This document shows positions 35,909 through 44,786 of a DNA stretch of 64,000 nucleotides, piece after piece. The notes under the pieces were generated by a model. It did not search any database, was not told the origin of the DNA, and saw only the letters and a program-made list of their open reading frames with translations. Positions within the stretch are counted from its first letter, which is position 1, and each line of letters begins with the position of its first letter. A program made the translations under genes and the position numbers. The stretch is from Dyadobacter tibetensis Y620-1. GTDB taxonomy: Bacteria; Bacteroidota; Bacteroidia; Cytophagales; Spirosomataceae. The stretch is from the NCBI RefSeq assembly GCF_000566685.1, contig NZ_AZQN01000001.1, positions 770,443 to 834,442 on the forward strand, given 5' to 3'.

Positions 35909-37930
35909 ATGAAAATTGTAATCTTACTCATTCTATTTTTTTGGATTCCCCCTGCCTTGCGGGCACAAGATTCCGACAGCTTACGAACGGAATTATTAAA
36001 GCAGGTAAACATCACAGCTAACCGCCATACAGAGTCTAGCCTGTCGACAATTGGTTCGGTAGGAATCATAAAAAACCTCTCTAACTCCAGCCAGCCTGGT
36101 AGTACTACCCCCGATGTACTGATGGGTACCACTGGGGTGTTTATGCAAAAAACTACGCAAGGGGGGGGATCTCCATTTATCAGAGGACTGACCGGCAACC
36201 AGACCCTCACACTAATTGACGGCATCCGACTCAACAACAGTACTTTCCGTTATGGCCCCAATCAATACCTAAACACGGTTGACCCCTTTTCATTGGATAG
36301 GATTGAAATATATAGAGGGGGAGGGTCCGTCGCCTATGGAACAGACGCATTGGGAGGAACCATTCAGCTGTTCACCCCTACCCTAGCCTATGCCTCTAAG
36401 ACACAAGCCTATGGTAAAGTTCTGGCTCGCTACGGCACATCAGATATGGAAAAGTCCATTCGGGTGCAGGGAGGAATCCAAAGGGAGCGACTCGCACTTC
36501 AAGCTGGAATCAGTGTCAAGAAGTTTGGAGATGTGGTAGGGGGAGATACCACGGGTAGGCAGACCCCAAGTGGCTATACAGACATAGATTTTGATCTTAA
36601 GGGAAAATTGAAAATTTCCGAAAACTGGAATGTGATTTTAGCACACCAATCGGTAAACCAAAGACATGTACCGGTGTTCTACAGATACCAGTTAGATCAG
36701 TATGCTCTTAATGAATTTGATCCTCAGAAACGCTCACTAAGTTATGCCCGTCTGGAGGGCAGTACCACAAAGAACTTATGGAGCAAAATAACTTTTATTA
36801 CTTCTTACCAAACCAGTCAGGAAGGACGCAATAGTCAGAAAATCGGAGAAAATAGTCTAAGAAAGGAGTCCGATGGGATCAAAACCTGGGGATCCTCGCT
36901 CAACTTCCAGTCTCAACTAGGCAAAAATTGGACGGCAAGTTCGGGAGTGGAAGTTTACTATGACAAAATAAATAGTAAAAGAATTGACATCAATCAGGCC
37001 GAAGGCAGCGAAATATCCAAACGAGGGTTATATCCTGACGGCAGCGCCTACCTGAACTATGCACTTTACACCCTACACCAATATAGGCTCAATCGCTGGA
37101 AAGTCGATTATGGGCTTCGATATAATGGCTTCCATATCAAATTGAATGATCGGGATTTAGGAACAATCAAGATTAGTCCTAAAGCTTTCGTAGGAAATAT
37201 AGGTCTGGCCTATCAACCTTCCAGCTTTTCAAATATTTATTTGTCCTTAAACACCGGCTTCCGTGCTCCCAATATAGACGATATGGGAACCTTGGGCATA
37301 GTCGATTTTCGGTATGAATTACCAGCTTATGATCTGCGACCGGAGCGCTCCTACAATTTTGAAATGGGCTATAAGATACGGTCGGGAAGCTGGGCTATGG
37401 GCCTAGCTCTATTTCAAAATTATTTGAATGACCTGATTACCAGAGAGAAGGTGCCAGGAGAACAGATCAATGGAGTGGATGTCTATATAAAAAGCAATAC
37501 CGAGAAAGCCCAGATCAGGGGCGCAGAGTTTGAGGCCGAATACCATTTGACGGAATATTGGCGGATCTATACCTCAGCCACTTATAGCTACGGAAAAAGT
37601 GTAAGCAACCAGGAGCCATTAAGACGAATACCTCCAGTCAATGGTCGGGTTGGTCTATCATTTCATAGAAATCAATTGACTCTTACCCCCGAAATGCTCT
37701 GGGCTGGAGCGCAAAAGAGACTTTCGGCAGGAGACAAAAGTGATAACCGGATTCCTGAGGGAGGAACCCCTGCCTGGTCTATCTTCAACATCAGAGCTCT
37801 GTATGACTGGAAAATCCTCAGCTTACAAGTTCAGGCTCATAACCTTTTCAATGCCGACTACCGCACGCACGGCTCAGGTATCAACGGTCCGGGACGTAGT
37901 CTTTGGATAGGCTTAACAGCCAATTTCTAA
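35909..37930 (+). CDS. TonB-dependent outer-membrane receptor
   Basis: This 673-residue receptor has a signal peptide (MKIVILLILFFWIPPALRAQ). A plug domain covers about 30-150 (VNITANRH, TPDVLMGTTGVFMQKTTQGG, PFIRGLTGNQTLTLIDGIRLNNS, IEIYRGGGSVAYGTDALGG). The rest is a TonB-type 22-strand barrel ending in GINGPGRSLWIGLTANF. There is no carboxypeptidase-regulatory or STN domain, and no SusD neighbour, so it is of the FecA/BtuB-like kind, not SusC. It is followed by two phosphoesterase genes in the same direction (53 bp gap). Together they suggest uptake of products released from organic phosphate compounds; the substrate is not shown by the sequence. Confidence 0.92.
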   Translation: MKIVILLILFFWIPPALRAQDSDSLRTELLKQVNITANRHTESSLSTIGSVGIIKNLSNSSQPGSTTPDVLMGTTGVFMQKTTQGGGSPFIRGLTGNQTLTLIDGIRLNNSTFRYGPNQYLNTVDPFSLDRIEIYRGGGSVAYGTDALGGTIQLFTPTLAYASKTQAYGKVLARYGTSDMEKSIRVQGGIQRERLALQAGISVKKFGDVVGGDTTGRQTPSGYTDIDFDLKGKLKISENWNVILAHQSVNQRHVPVFYRYQLDQYALNEFDPQKRSLSYARLEGSTTKNLWSKITFITSYQTSQEGRNSQKIGENSLRKESDGIKTWGSSLNFQSQLGKNWTASSGVEVYYDKINSKRIDINQAEGSEISKRGLYPDGSAYLNYALYTLHQYRLNRWKVDYGLRYNGFHIKLNDRDLGTIKISPKAFVGNIGLAYQPSSFSNIYLSLNTGFRAPNIDDMGTLGIVDFRYELPAYDLRPERSYNFEMGYKIRSGSWAMGLALFQNYLNDLITREKVPGEQINGVDVYIKSNTEKAQIRGAEFEAEYHLTEYWRIYTSATYSYGKSVSNQEPLRRIPPVNGRVGLSFHRNQLTLTPEMLWAGAQKRLSAGDKSDNRIPEGGTPAWSIFNIRALYDWKILSLQVQAHNLFNADYRTHGSGINGPGRSLWIGLTANF

Positions 37931-37983
37931 AAAACAATTCAGTCACTTTATTTATAACACTTTCTGTTAACCCTGATCATTAA

Positions 37984-40464
37984 ATGAAATCTTCGATTAA
38001 AACCCTGGCATTGATTACTTTATCTTGTGGGCTTTGGACAGCTTGCCAGCGAAATAGTCCTAGCAACAGTCCAGAGACCGACCCACTCTATAACAAATTG
38101 AAGGCCATGTCCGTGGATCTTCCAAATGGCTGGTCCTTGACGCCGATCGGTCGCAGTGTGGAGCTCGACGACCTTCCGTTGAATCTTATCGTTTCACCCA
38201 ATAAAAAATTATTGGCCGTCACCAATAATGGGCAATCCGTTCAAAGCATCATGCTTATAGATGCCCAGACGGAGAAGGTATTGCATCAACAAATTATAGA
38301 CAAAGCCTATGTAGGCCTGGCCTTCAGTCAAAGTGGAGAGCGACTTTACGCATCGGCAGGCAACGATAACCGGATTCTCGAATACAAGATCGAGTCCAAC
38401 AAACTCGTTAAGGTCGACTCTATCGTATTAGGGAAGCCCTGGCCAAACAAGATATCTCCCACAGGTATTTGTCTGGACGATGCTCAATCCCGAATGTATG
38501 TGGTAACCAAAGAAGACAGTTCTTTGTATGTCTGCAATACACAAACACGTGAAGTATCGTCTAAGATTAAGCTCGCCTCCGAAGCTTATGGTTGCATGCT
38601 ATCACCTACCGGAAAGGAAGTATATATTTCGCTTTGGGGTGGGTCGGCAGTATGTATTTATGATGTGGCTACTGGAAAAATCGACCAGAAAATCGCCACG
38701 GATAAGAACCCAAATGATATGGCTCTTACCAAGGATGGCAAATTTTTATACGTAGCACATGGCAATGATAACAGCGTGTCGGTTATCGATGTAGCTGCTA
38801 GAAAAGTAGCCGAGAGACTAACCACCTCCCTCTACCCGGACGCCCCTGTAGGAAGCACACCCAATGGCGTTTCCCTTAGCGAAGATGAAAATACCTTATG
38901 GATTGCCAATGCAGACAACAACTGTCTGGCCGTATTCGACGTAAGCGTAAAGGGCCGCAGTAAGTCCAAAGGATTTATTCCTACGGGTTGGTATCCTACA
39001 GCTGTTAAAAATATTGGAGACCGTTTGTTTATTACCAATGGTAAAGGTTTCTCTTCCAAAGCCAATCCCAAAGGTCCTAATCCATCTTTGGCTAAGGTAC
39101 CCATGGACAAGGGAGCCAATCCTCAAGCCTATACAGGTCGTGAACAATACATAGGCGGATTATTTCAAGGTACCATGTCTATTATTGACCTTCCCAATGA
39201 AACGACCCTAGCCACTTACTCCCGGCTTGTATATAGTAATAGCCCATATACTAAGGAAAAGGAATTGCAAACGGAGGGTGAAAAAGGCAATCCAATACCC
39301 ATGCGGGTAGGTGATGCCTCCCCCATTAAGCATGTATTTTATATTGTAAAAGAAAACCGTACTTACGATCAGGTCCTGGGTGATATGAAAGAGGGAAATG
39401 GCGATGCATCACTATGTCTCTTTCCTGAAAAAATAACGCCTAACCAGCATGCCCTTGCCCGTGAATTCGTATTATTGGATAATTTCTATGTAGACGCTGA
39501 GGTGAGCGCCGACGGCCACAACTGGTCATCGGCTGCCTATGCCAACGATTATGTAGAAAAAAACTGGGTGACCAGTTACGGGGGACGAGGCGGCACCTAC
39601 GATTTCGAAGGCTCTCGTGAAATTGCCCATCCCCGCGACGGATTTATCTGGGACCATTGCCTCCGTGCTGGGGTGAGCTACCGTACATACGGATGGTTTG
39701 TAAAAGGGAAAGAAGCCTCTATACCCGCTCTTCGTTCCAATTTCTGCCCTGATTTCAAAGGTTACGACCTGGGCTATTTAGATGTGGATCGCGTGGCTGC
39801 CTGGAAATCAGATTTCGATTCTCTCCTTGCGATAGGTAAGGTTCCTGCACTGTCCACCATTCGACTGGGCAACGACCATACCTCAGGAGCCAGTGTAGGA
39901 AAGCCAACACCTTTTGCCGCAGTAGCCGATAACGACCTCGCCGTGGGTCGCCTCGTAGAACATCTATCTAAAAGTTCTATCTGGAAGGAATCGGTCGTTT
40001 TTATCCTGGAAGATGATGCACAGAATGGTCCTGATCATGTAGATGCGCATCGTTCTATTGCTTTTGTGGCAGGGGGATTTGTTAAAAGAAATTTTGTGGA
40101 CCATACCATGTACTCAACTTCTGGCATGCTTCGAACCATTGAACTTATTCTTGGGCTTAAACCCATGAGTCAATACGATGCCGCTGCTACACCAATGTGG
40201 CGCTGCTTCCAGGCGCAACCCAATACTAAGCCCTTCACTGCCATGGCTCCAGGTGTAGATCTGTACCAAAAAAACGTAGCAGTGAATAAAAACTCCCGTC
40301 GCTCCGATTCCTTCGACCTAAGTATTCCCGATGCTATTGACGACTATGTCTTCAGTGAGATTGTATGGCAAACTGTCCGGGGAGAAAACAGCATCATGCC
40401 CGCCCCCAGGAGAGGAGCTTTTGTGAAGCTTGAGAAAAAGGATGAGGACGAAGACGACGATTAA
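37984..40464 (+). CDS. YncE-like beta-propeller / phosphoesterase fusion lipoprotein (first copy)
   Basis: This 826-residue protein carries a lipobox (LWTAC, Cys21). The N-terminal half is a YVTN/YncE-type seven-bladed propeller (NKKLLAVTNNGQS, GKFLYVAHGNDNSVSVID). The C-terminal half is an alkaline-phosphatase-superfamily phosphoesterase (PIKHVFYIVKENRTYDQVLGD, DNFYVDAEVSADGHNWSSAAY, VFILEDDAQNGPDHVDAHRS). The likely role is hydrolysis of extracellular phosphoesters. The C-terminal tail is acidic (KKDEDEDDD). The second copy starts 26 bp downstream. Confidence 0.9.
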   Translation: MKSSIKTLALITLSCGLWTACQRNSPSNSPETDPLYNKLKAMSVDLPNGWSLTPIGRSVELDDLPLNLIVSPNKKLLAVTNNGQSVQSIMLIDAQTEKVLHQQIIDKAYVGLAFSQSGERLYASAGNDNRILEYKIESNKLVKVDSIVLGKPWPNKISPTGICLDDAQSRMYVVTKEDSSLYVCNTQTREVSSKIKLASEAYGCMLSPTGKEVYISLWGGSAVCIYDVATGKIDQKIATDKNPNDMALTKDGKFLYVAHGNDNSVSVIDVAARKVAERLTTSLYPDAPVGSTPNGVSLSEDENTLWIANADNNCLAVFDVSVKGRSKSKGFIPTGWYPTAVKNIGDRLFITNGKGFSSKANPKGPNPSLAKVPMDKGANPQAYTGREQYIGGLFQGTMSIIDLPNETTLATYSRLVYSNSPYTKEKELQTEGEKGNPIPMRVGDASPIKHVFYIVKENRTYDQVLGDMKEGNGDASLCLFPEKITPNQHALAREFVLLDNFYVDAEVSADGHNWSSAAYANDYVEKNWVTSYGGRGGTYDFEGSREIAHPRDGFIWDHCLRAGVSYRTYGWFVKGKEASIPALRSNFCPDFKGYDLGYLDVDRVAAWKSDFDSLLAIGKVPALSTIRLGNDHTSGASVGKPTPFAAVADNDLAVGRLVEHLSKSSIWKESVVFILEDDAQNGPDHVDAHRSIAFVAGGFVKRNFVDHTMYSTSGMLRTIELILGLKPMSQYDAAATPMWRCFQAQPNTKPFTAMAPGVDLYQKNVAVNKNSRRSDSFDLSIPDAIDDYVFSEIVWQTVRGENSIMPAPRRGAFVKLEKKDEDEDDD

Positions 40465-40490
40465 GCTCCATTTACCTAATCTTGTAAAAC

Positions 40491-43265
40491 ATGAAAAAAT
40501 CAACGCTATTACTTATCCTCGCCCTGGTCAGCACAGCATCCAGGGCTCAGAAATGGATAGCAGACTCCCCGGCCGGTACTTCCTACATCAGCAGGGACCT
40601 GAATGGGGTGAGTACCATTCCCAATGGACGCTTGCTTACTCCTTACGGCACACAATATATTATCGCGCCACACCCCTATGGTTTGGCAGTCAGCAGCGAC
40701 GGCCGACTTGCTGTAACGGCTAATTCAGGAACGAGTCCGATTTCAATATCCATCTTGGATAAGGTCCTCGAAAAGGGGGGCACAGTGCGTCAGATACCCG
40801 AGGGTCAGAAAACAGATAAGGGTATTCTGGAAGCATGTTTTATGGGATTGGCTATCGCCCCGGATAACCAAACTGTATATGTTGCCGGGGGGCAGGCCAA
40901 TAAAATATTCATGTTCGACCCCCTTTCTGGAGAGAGCAAAGGTACTATCTCCTGTGGAGCCAAAGATAATGGTACTGACTATAGCCACGGCTATATTGGG
41001 GATATGACCTTGAGCAAAGACGGAACTACCTTGTACGCAGTGGATCAGATTGGATTCCGGTTGATGGTCATAGACACCAAATCAAGAAAAATCAGATATA
41101 ATATCCCCACCGGCAGGTATCCCTTTGGAATCTGCTTATCGCCAGATGAAGGTAGACTATATGTAGCGAACGTTGGCGTATTTGAATACAAGCCATTTAC
41201 CGATTTAGATCCTGAGAACCTAAAGGGTACAGCGCATCGATGGCCCTCTTCCCGCTATGGGTCAAAGGAAATGAAGGAAGGGATACCCGCGGAAGGTGTA
41301 CCCGCTTTAGGGGACCCGAATGTTCCTGAGGCATTTTCGGTCTGGAGCTATGATCTAAAAGACTCCCAGCCAACTATTTCTGCTAAAATAAAAACGGGTA
41401 TACTGGTAGGACAGATGGTAGAAGATTTTCCTGCCGTTGGAGGGAGTAGCCCAAATTCACTTGCAGCCACCGACGATTATGTTTTCGTGAGCAATGGTAA
41501 TAATGACTGCGTTTCAGTGATCGACATAAAAAAGGATACAGTCGTTCAAAACATATTCTTAAATCCAGAACCCAAATTGGGAAATCTTCGAGGGGTTATC
41601 CCCTTCGGGTTGACCACATCTCCTGACCAAACACGTTTGTATGTAGCGGAAGCAGGCATCAACGCCGTCGCCGTCATTGCCATTCCAGAGATGAAGGTGT
41701 TGGGACATATCCCTAGCGGGTGGTTTCCCTCGAAAGTCAAGACCAGCCCCGACGGAAAGAAGCTGATAGTTACCAATGCCAAAGGTATTGGCAGTGGCCC
41801 CAATGGAGGGCGTGAACATAAGCTTGGACCCGAAGGAAGCTATATCGGAAGTTTGATGAAGGGCACGGTATCGGTAATGGATGTACCTTCCGACAGCCTG
41901 CTTGCCAGGCTCACCAAGCAGGTGATTGATAATAATTTTCGCTTTTCCGATGTGAGTACTGCAAAAACCTCAAATCCTGTACCCCTGTACCCCGGTGAAT
42001 CTGAGTCACCCATCAAACATATTGTTTTTATTTCCAAGGAAAATCGGACCTATGACGAGGTCTTTGGCCAGCTTCCGAAAGGGAATGGTGACCCTAGCAT
42101 CGCCCGCTATGGCCTGAAGCGCAGTTTCTCCAACAAAAACAAAAGCAACAGCCTAACAGAAGTGGACGTAATGCCCAATCATGCGGCTCTAGCCCGAGCT
42201 TTCGGTGTCTCCGATAACTTTTACTGTGATTCGGACGTATCGGCAGATGGTCATCGCTGGCTGGTTAATACCTACCCCAACGAATGGGTGGAAACGGGCA
42301 CCACTGCTGCCTATGGTGGGCAACGTAGTATGCGGGAAGGTTCCATGGCTCCTGGCAATCTCGCTTTCTACGGCTCCTCGGGAAGCATATACCCCGAAGA
42401 TTATAACGAGGCGGGTTCCATCTGGGAACACCTGGAAAGAAATAAAAAGGATTTTTTCAATTTTGGATTTGGTGTGGAAATGGCAGCTAATTACTCTGAT
42501 AGTACAATGAAGCATATCGGAGAGCTCTATCTTGCCAATTACCCACTTCCCGCCCCTTTGTTTGACAAATCCTCACGAATATTCCCCACCTATAATATGG
42601 CCATACCCGACCAGTTCAGAGCCGACCTATTTATGGATGAGTTTAATGAAAAATGGGTCGGTGAAGACAAGGTATTACCCTCAGTCATTACTCTGATGCT
42701 GCCCAACGATCACGGAACAAGAGAACGTCCCCATGCCGGCTATCCCTTTACTGAGAGCTATATGGCCGACAATGATCTGGCCTTGGGTCGCACCGTTGAG
42801 TTCCTGTCTCATACCCCGTATTGGAAAAATATGCTAATTGTTGTAACAGAAGACGATCCCCAGGGCGGCGTCGACCATATGGATGCGCACCGTAGTATCT
42901 TAATGACCATCTCCCCCTATGCCAAAAGAGATTATGTTGGCCACCAACATTATAGTTTCGGCAGTATATTCAAAACATTCTGGCATATTCTAGGCATTCC
43001 ATATTTAAATCAGTACGATGCAACCGCCAGCGATCTGCGGGACCTGTTTACCAATACACCCGACTTTACCCCTTATAATGCCGTTGCCATTGACCCTCAG
43101 CTTTTCGATCCTCAAAAAGCACTGGACCCTTTCGATGAGAAATTCGACTGGAAAGCATTTGCCGAATCTGAAGAGATGGACCGTACCGAAACGATGCAGA
43201 AACGAAGAATGGAAGACGATGATAAACTTAGAAAAATGATCAAAAAGAAGAAGTTTAAGAAGTAA
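40491..43265 (+). CDS. YncE-like beta-propeller / phosphoesterase fusion protein (second copy)
   Basis: This 924-residue paralogue of the preceding gene has an ordinary signal peptide (LLLILALVSTASRAQ) and no lipobox cysteine, so it is periplasmic or secreted. The propeller half is longer, with HPYGLAVSSDGRLAVTANSG and PDQTRLYVAEAGINAVAVI blades. The phosphoesterase half has PIKHIVFISKENRTYDEVFGQ, DNFYCDSDVSADGHRW and VVTEDDPQGGVDHMDAHRS. The C-terminus is strongly basic (KMIKKKKFKK), the opposite of the first copy. It shares the operon with the TonB receptor and is followed by a strong bidirectional terminator. Confidence 0.9.
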   Translation: MKKSTLLLILALVSTASRAQKWIADSPAGTSYISRDLNGVSTIPNGRLLTPYGTQYIIAPHPYGLAVSSDGRLAVTANSGTSPISISILDKVLEKGGTVRQIPEGQKTDKGILEACFMGLAIAPDNQTVYVAGGQANKIFMFDPLSGESKGTISCGAKDNGTDYSHGYIGDMTLSKDGTTLYAVDQIGFRLMVIDTKSRKIRYNIPTGRYPFGICLSPDEGRLYVANVGVFEYKPFTDLDPENLKGTAHRWPSSRYGSKEMKEGIPAEGVPALGDPNVPEAFSVWSYDLKDSQPTISAKIKTGILVGQMVEDFPAVGGSSPNSLAATDDYVFVSNGNNDCVSVIDIKKDTVVQNIFLNPEPKLGNLRGVIPFGLTTSPDQTRLYVAEAGINAVAVIAIPEMKVLGHIPSGWFPSKVKTSPDGKKLIVTNAKGIGSGPNGGREHKLGPEGSYIGSLMKGTVSVMDVPSDSLLARLTKQVIDNNFRFSDVSTAKTSNPVPLYPGESESPIKHIVFISKENRTYDEVFGQLPKGNGDPSIARYGLKRSFSNKNKSNSLTEVDVMPNHAALARAFGVSDNFYCDSDVSADGHRWLVNTYPNEWVETGTTAAYGGQRSMREGSMAPGNLAFYGSSGSIYPEDYNEAGSIWEHLERNKKDFFNFGFGVEMAANYSDSTMKHIGELYLANYPLPAPLFDKSSRIFPTYNMAIPDQFRADLFMDEFNEKWVGEDKVLPSVITLMLPNDHGTRERPHAGYPFTESYMADNDLALGRTVEFLSHTPYWKNMLIVVTEDDPQGGVDHMDAHRSILMTISPYAKRDYVGHQHYSFGSIFKTFWHILGIPYLNQYDATASDLRDLFTNTPDFTPYNAVAIDPQLFDPQKALDPFDEKFDWKAFAESEEMDRTETMQKRRMEDDDKLRKMIKKKKFKK

Positions 43266-43286
43266 GATTGCCCTTTTCGGCTTTTA

Positions 43287-43334
43287 GGCCACAGAAGCCA
43301 GCTTCTAATTGCTAACTGGGTTCTGTGGCCTTTT
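43287..43334. terminator. Bidirectional intrinsic terminator
   Basis: GGCCACAGAA and TTCTGTGGCC form a 10-bp perfect stem, continued inward by CCAG/CTGG. TTTT follows on the plus side and a CTTTT stretch precedes it (AAAAG on the minus strand). It lies between the convergent phosphoesterase and DUF3078 genes. Confidence 0.85.
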
Positions 43335-43346
43335 GGATGGCTGGTA

Positions 43347-44315
43347 CTAAAACGAATACTGGAAACCAATATTGAGCCCTTGAGCAAATTGAATATCTCC
43401 GCTTTGGTCGTCGTCATAGACCACGATACTACTTAAATTAACATTAATAAACTTATTGACTTTAGCCGTCAGTGCAGCGTCCAAACGGTGATCCGCATTA
43501 AAGGGATCCATGATCGTGGAATAAAGCTGGTAGCGAAACTTCAAATTGACCTGTTTAAATATTTCCTTGTTATAATTCGCTACGATCTGCATCAGAGCCA
43601 GTTCATAGCGAATTCTATGGCCGATGGGAACACCATAATTTTTCTGATCGGGTGTGTTTACATACAAACCCCGATCGGCTACTACGGTCTGACGAAAGGC
43701 TCCAGGTGCAAAGTCTAAGAAAAAATAGGGTACAGGTTTGTACTCCAAACCTATTGATTGAGTAAAATAAGCCGGAGAAAGTAAGTTAGAAACCCGCTTT
43801 TTTATATTAATGGAATCTCCGATCGTCTTGTAATCATATCCTGGAGCAAACTGTGATTGGAAGTTCACATTGGCAAAGACTTCCCATTTCGGATTCAATG
43901 TCCTACTATATTTAAAGTCGAGAAAGACGCGATCCATATTCTTACGACTCTCCTGGCCCTGATTCTTTACGAAGCCGAACTGAGACTGGAAGTCTGTTCT
44001 CCATGCATTTTTTCCATGCTTTCGTTCGAAAAGTGCATTTACAAACGTCCCAATTCCTACCGAGGTAACGCCCCCTCCTGTCCAGTTGCTACTGAAACTG
44101 CCCTGATTGAAGTTAGCGCCAAACTGAATTTTATGCCAAGCTGTATCCTGAGATATCTTCAGACGATTGGCATTGATTTTATTCGATAAATCGACCAGCT
44201 TCTGAAAATCATATCCGGTCTGGGCAAACACTGAATTAATACCAAGACAAAATTGGAGAAACACTGACCAAGCAAAGAATATGGATAATTTTTTTAACGT
44301 TGTTAAGGGTATCAT
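43347..44315 (-). CDS. DUF3078 family outer-membrane beta-barrel protein
   Basis: With ATG 44315 the protein has 322 residues: a signal peptide (LKKLSIFFAWSVFLQFCLGINSVFAQ) then a barrel-like domain. WTGGGVTSVGIGTFVNALFER, LDFKYSRTLNPKWEVFANVNFQ, SPAYFTQSIGLEYKP and GVPIGHRIRYELALMQIVANY are DUF3078 features. The frame is open to ATG 44387, but the added 24 residues would precede a complete signal peptide, so the internal start is preferred. Function is unknown. It stands alone, convergent with the phosphoesterase operon. Confidence 0.85.
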   Translation of the reverse strand: MIPLTTLKKLSIFFAWSVFLQFCLGINSVFAQTGYDFQKLVDLSNKINANRLKISQDTAWHKIQFGANFNQGSFSSNWTGGGVTSVGIGTFVNALFERKHGKNAWRTDFQSQFGFVKNQGQESRKNMDRVFLDFKYSRTLNPKWEVFANVNFQSQFAPGYDYKTIGDSINIKKRVSNLLSPAYFTQSIGLEYKPVPYFFLDFAPGAFRQTVVADRGLYVNTPDQKNYGVPIGHRIRYELALMQIVANYNKEIFKQVNLKFRYQLYSTIMDPFNADHRLDAALTAKVNKFINVNLSSIVVYDDDQSGDIQFAQGLNIGFQYSF

Positions 44316-44387
44316 ACTGTAATCGGAAGGTACTGCACTCCCCTTTAGAAAAGGGGAAATAAATTTCACTCTTTTAACCCATGACAT

Positions 44388-44786
44388 GGGATTCTTATTG
44401 CATTCGGAAAGTTAATAAATTCTAATCAAGCTTAACCTTTATTGATTCTACGATAAGAAATAGGAAAGCAAAACTACGAAAGTGTTCTACTGATTCAAAA
44501 TTCAGGTCTATGCTTAGTACCATTGGAGCAAGACAGCAAGTTTCTATAAGGAGGAAAAATCCAATATAATTTATTCTTACAAAAGTGATATATACAAGAA
44601 ATTCTACGTCACATTGTCCAATAATGTGCGATAATGTAACCTTTTAATAAGTATTTTTAGCAAAAAAACTTTTACATTATATTATTGCGTTATTGTCCTA
44701 CATATATTAGTTTCATTATCTGATATTACTTGCAGTATTATATATGAAATATTTCAACCACTAATCAGGAGTTTACTTTAGAACAT
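44388..44786. other. AT-rich intergenic region, no gene seen
   Basis: About 400 bp lie between the divergent DUF3078 and kinase-like genes. Both promoters must be here. I see no open frame and no strong hairpin, and no exact TAnnTTTG box in a convincing position. Confidence 0.55.
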
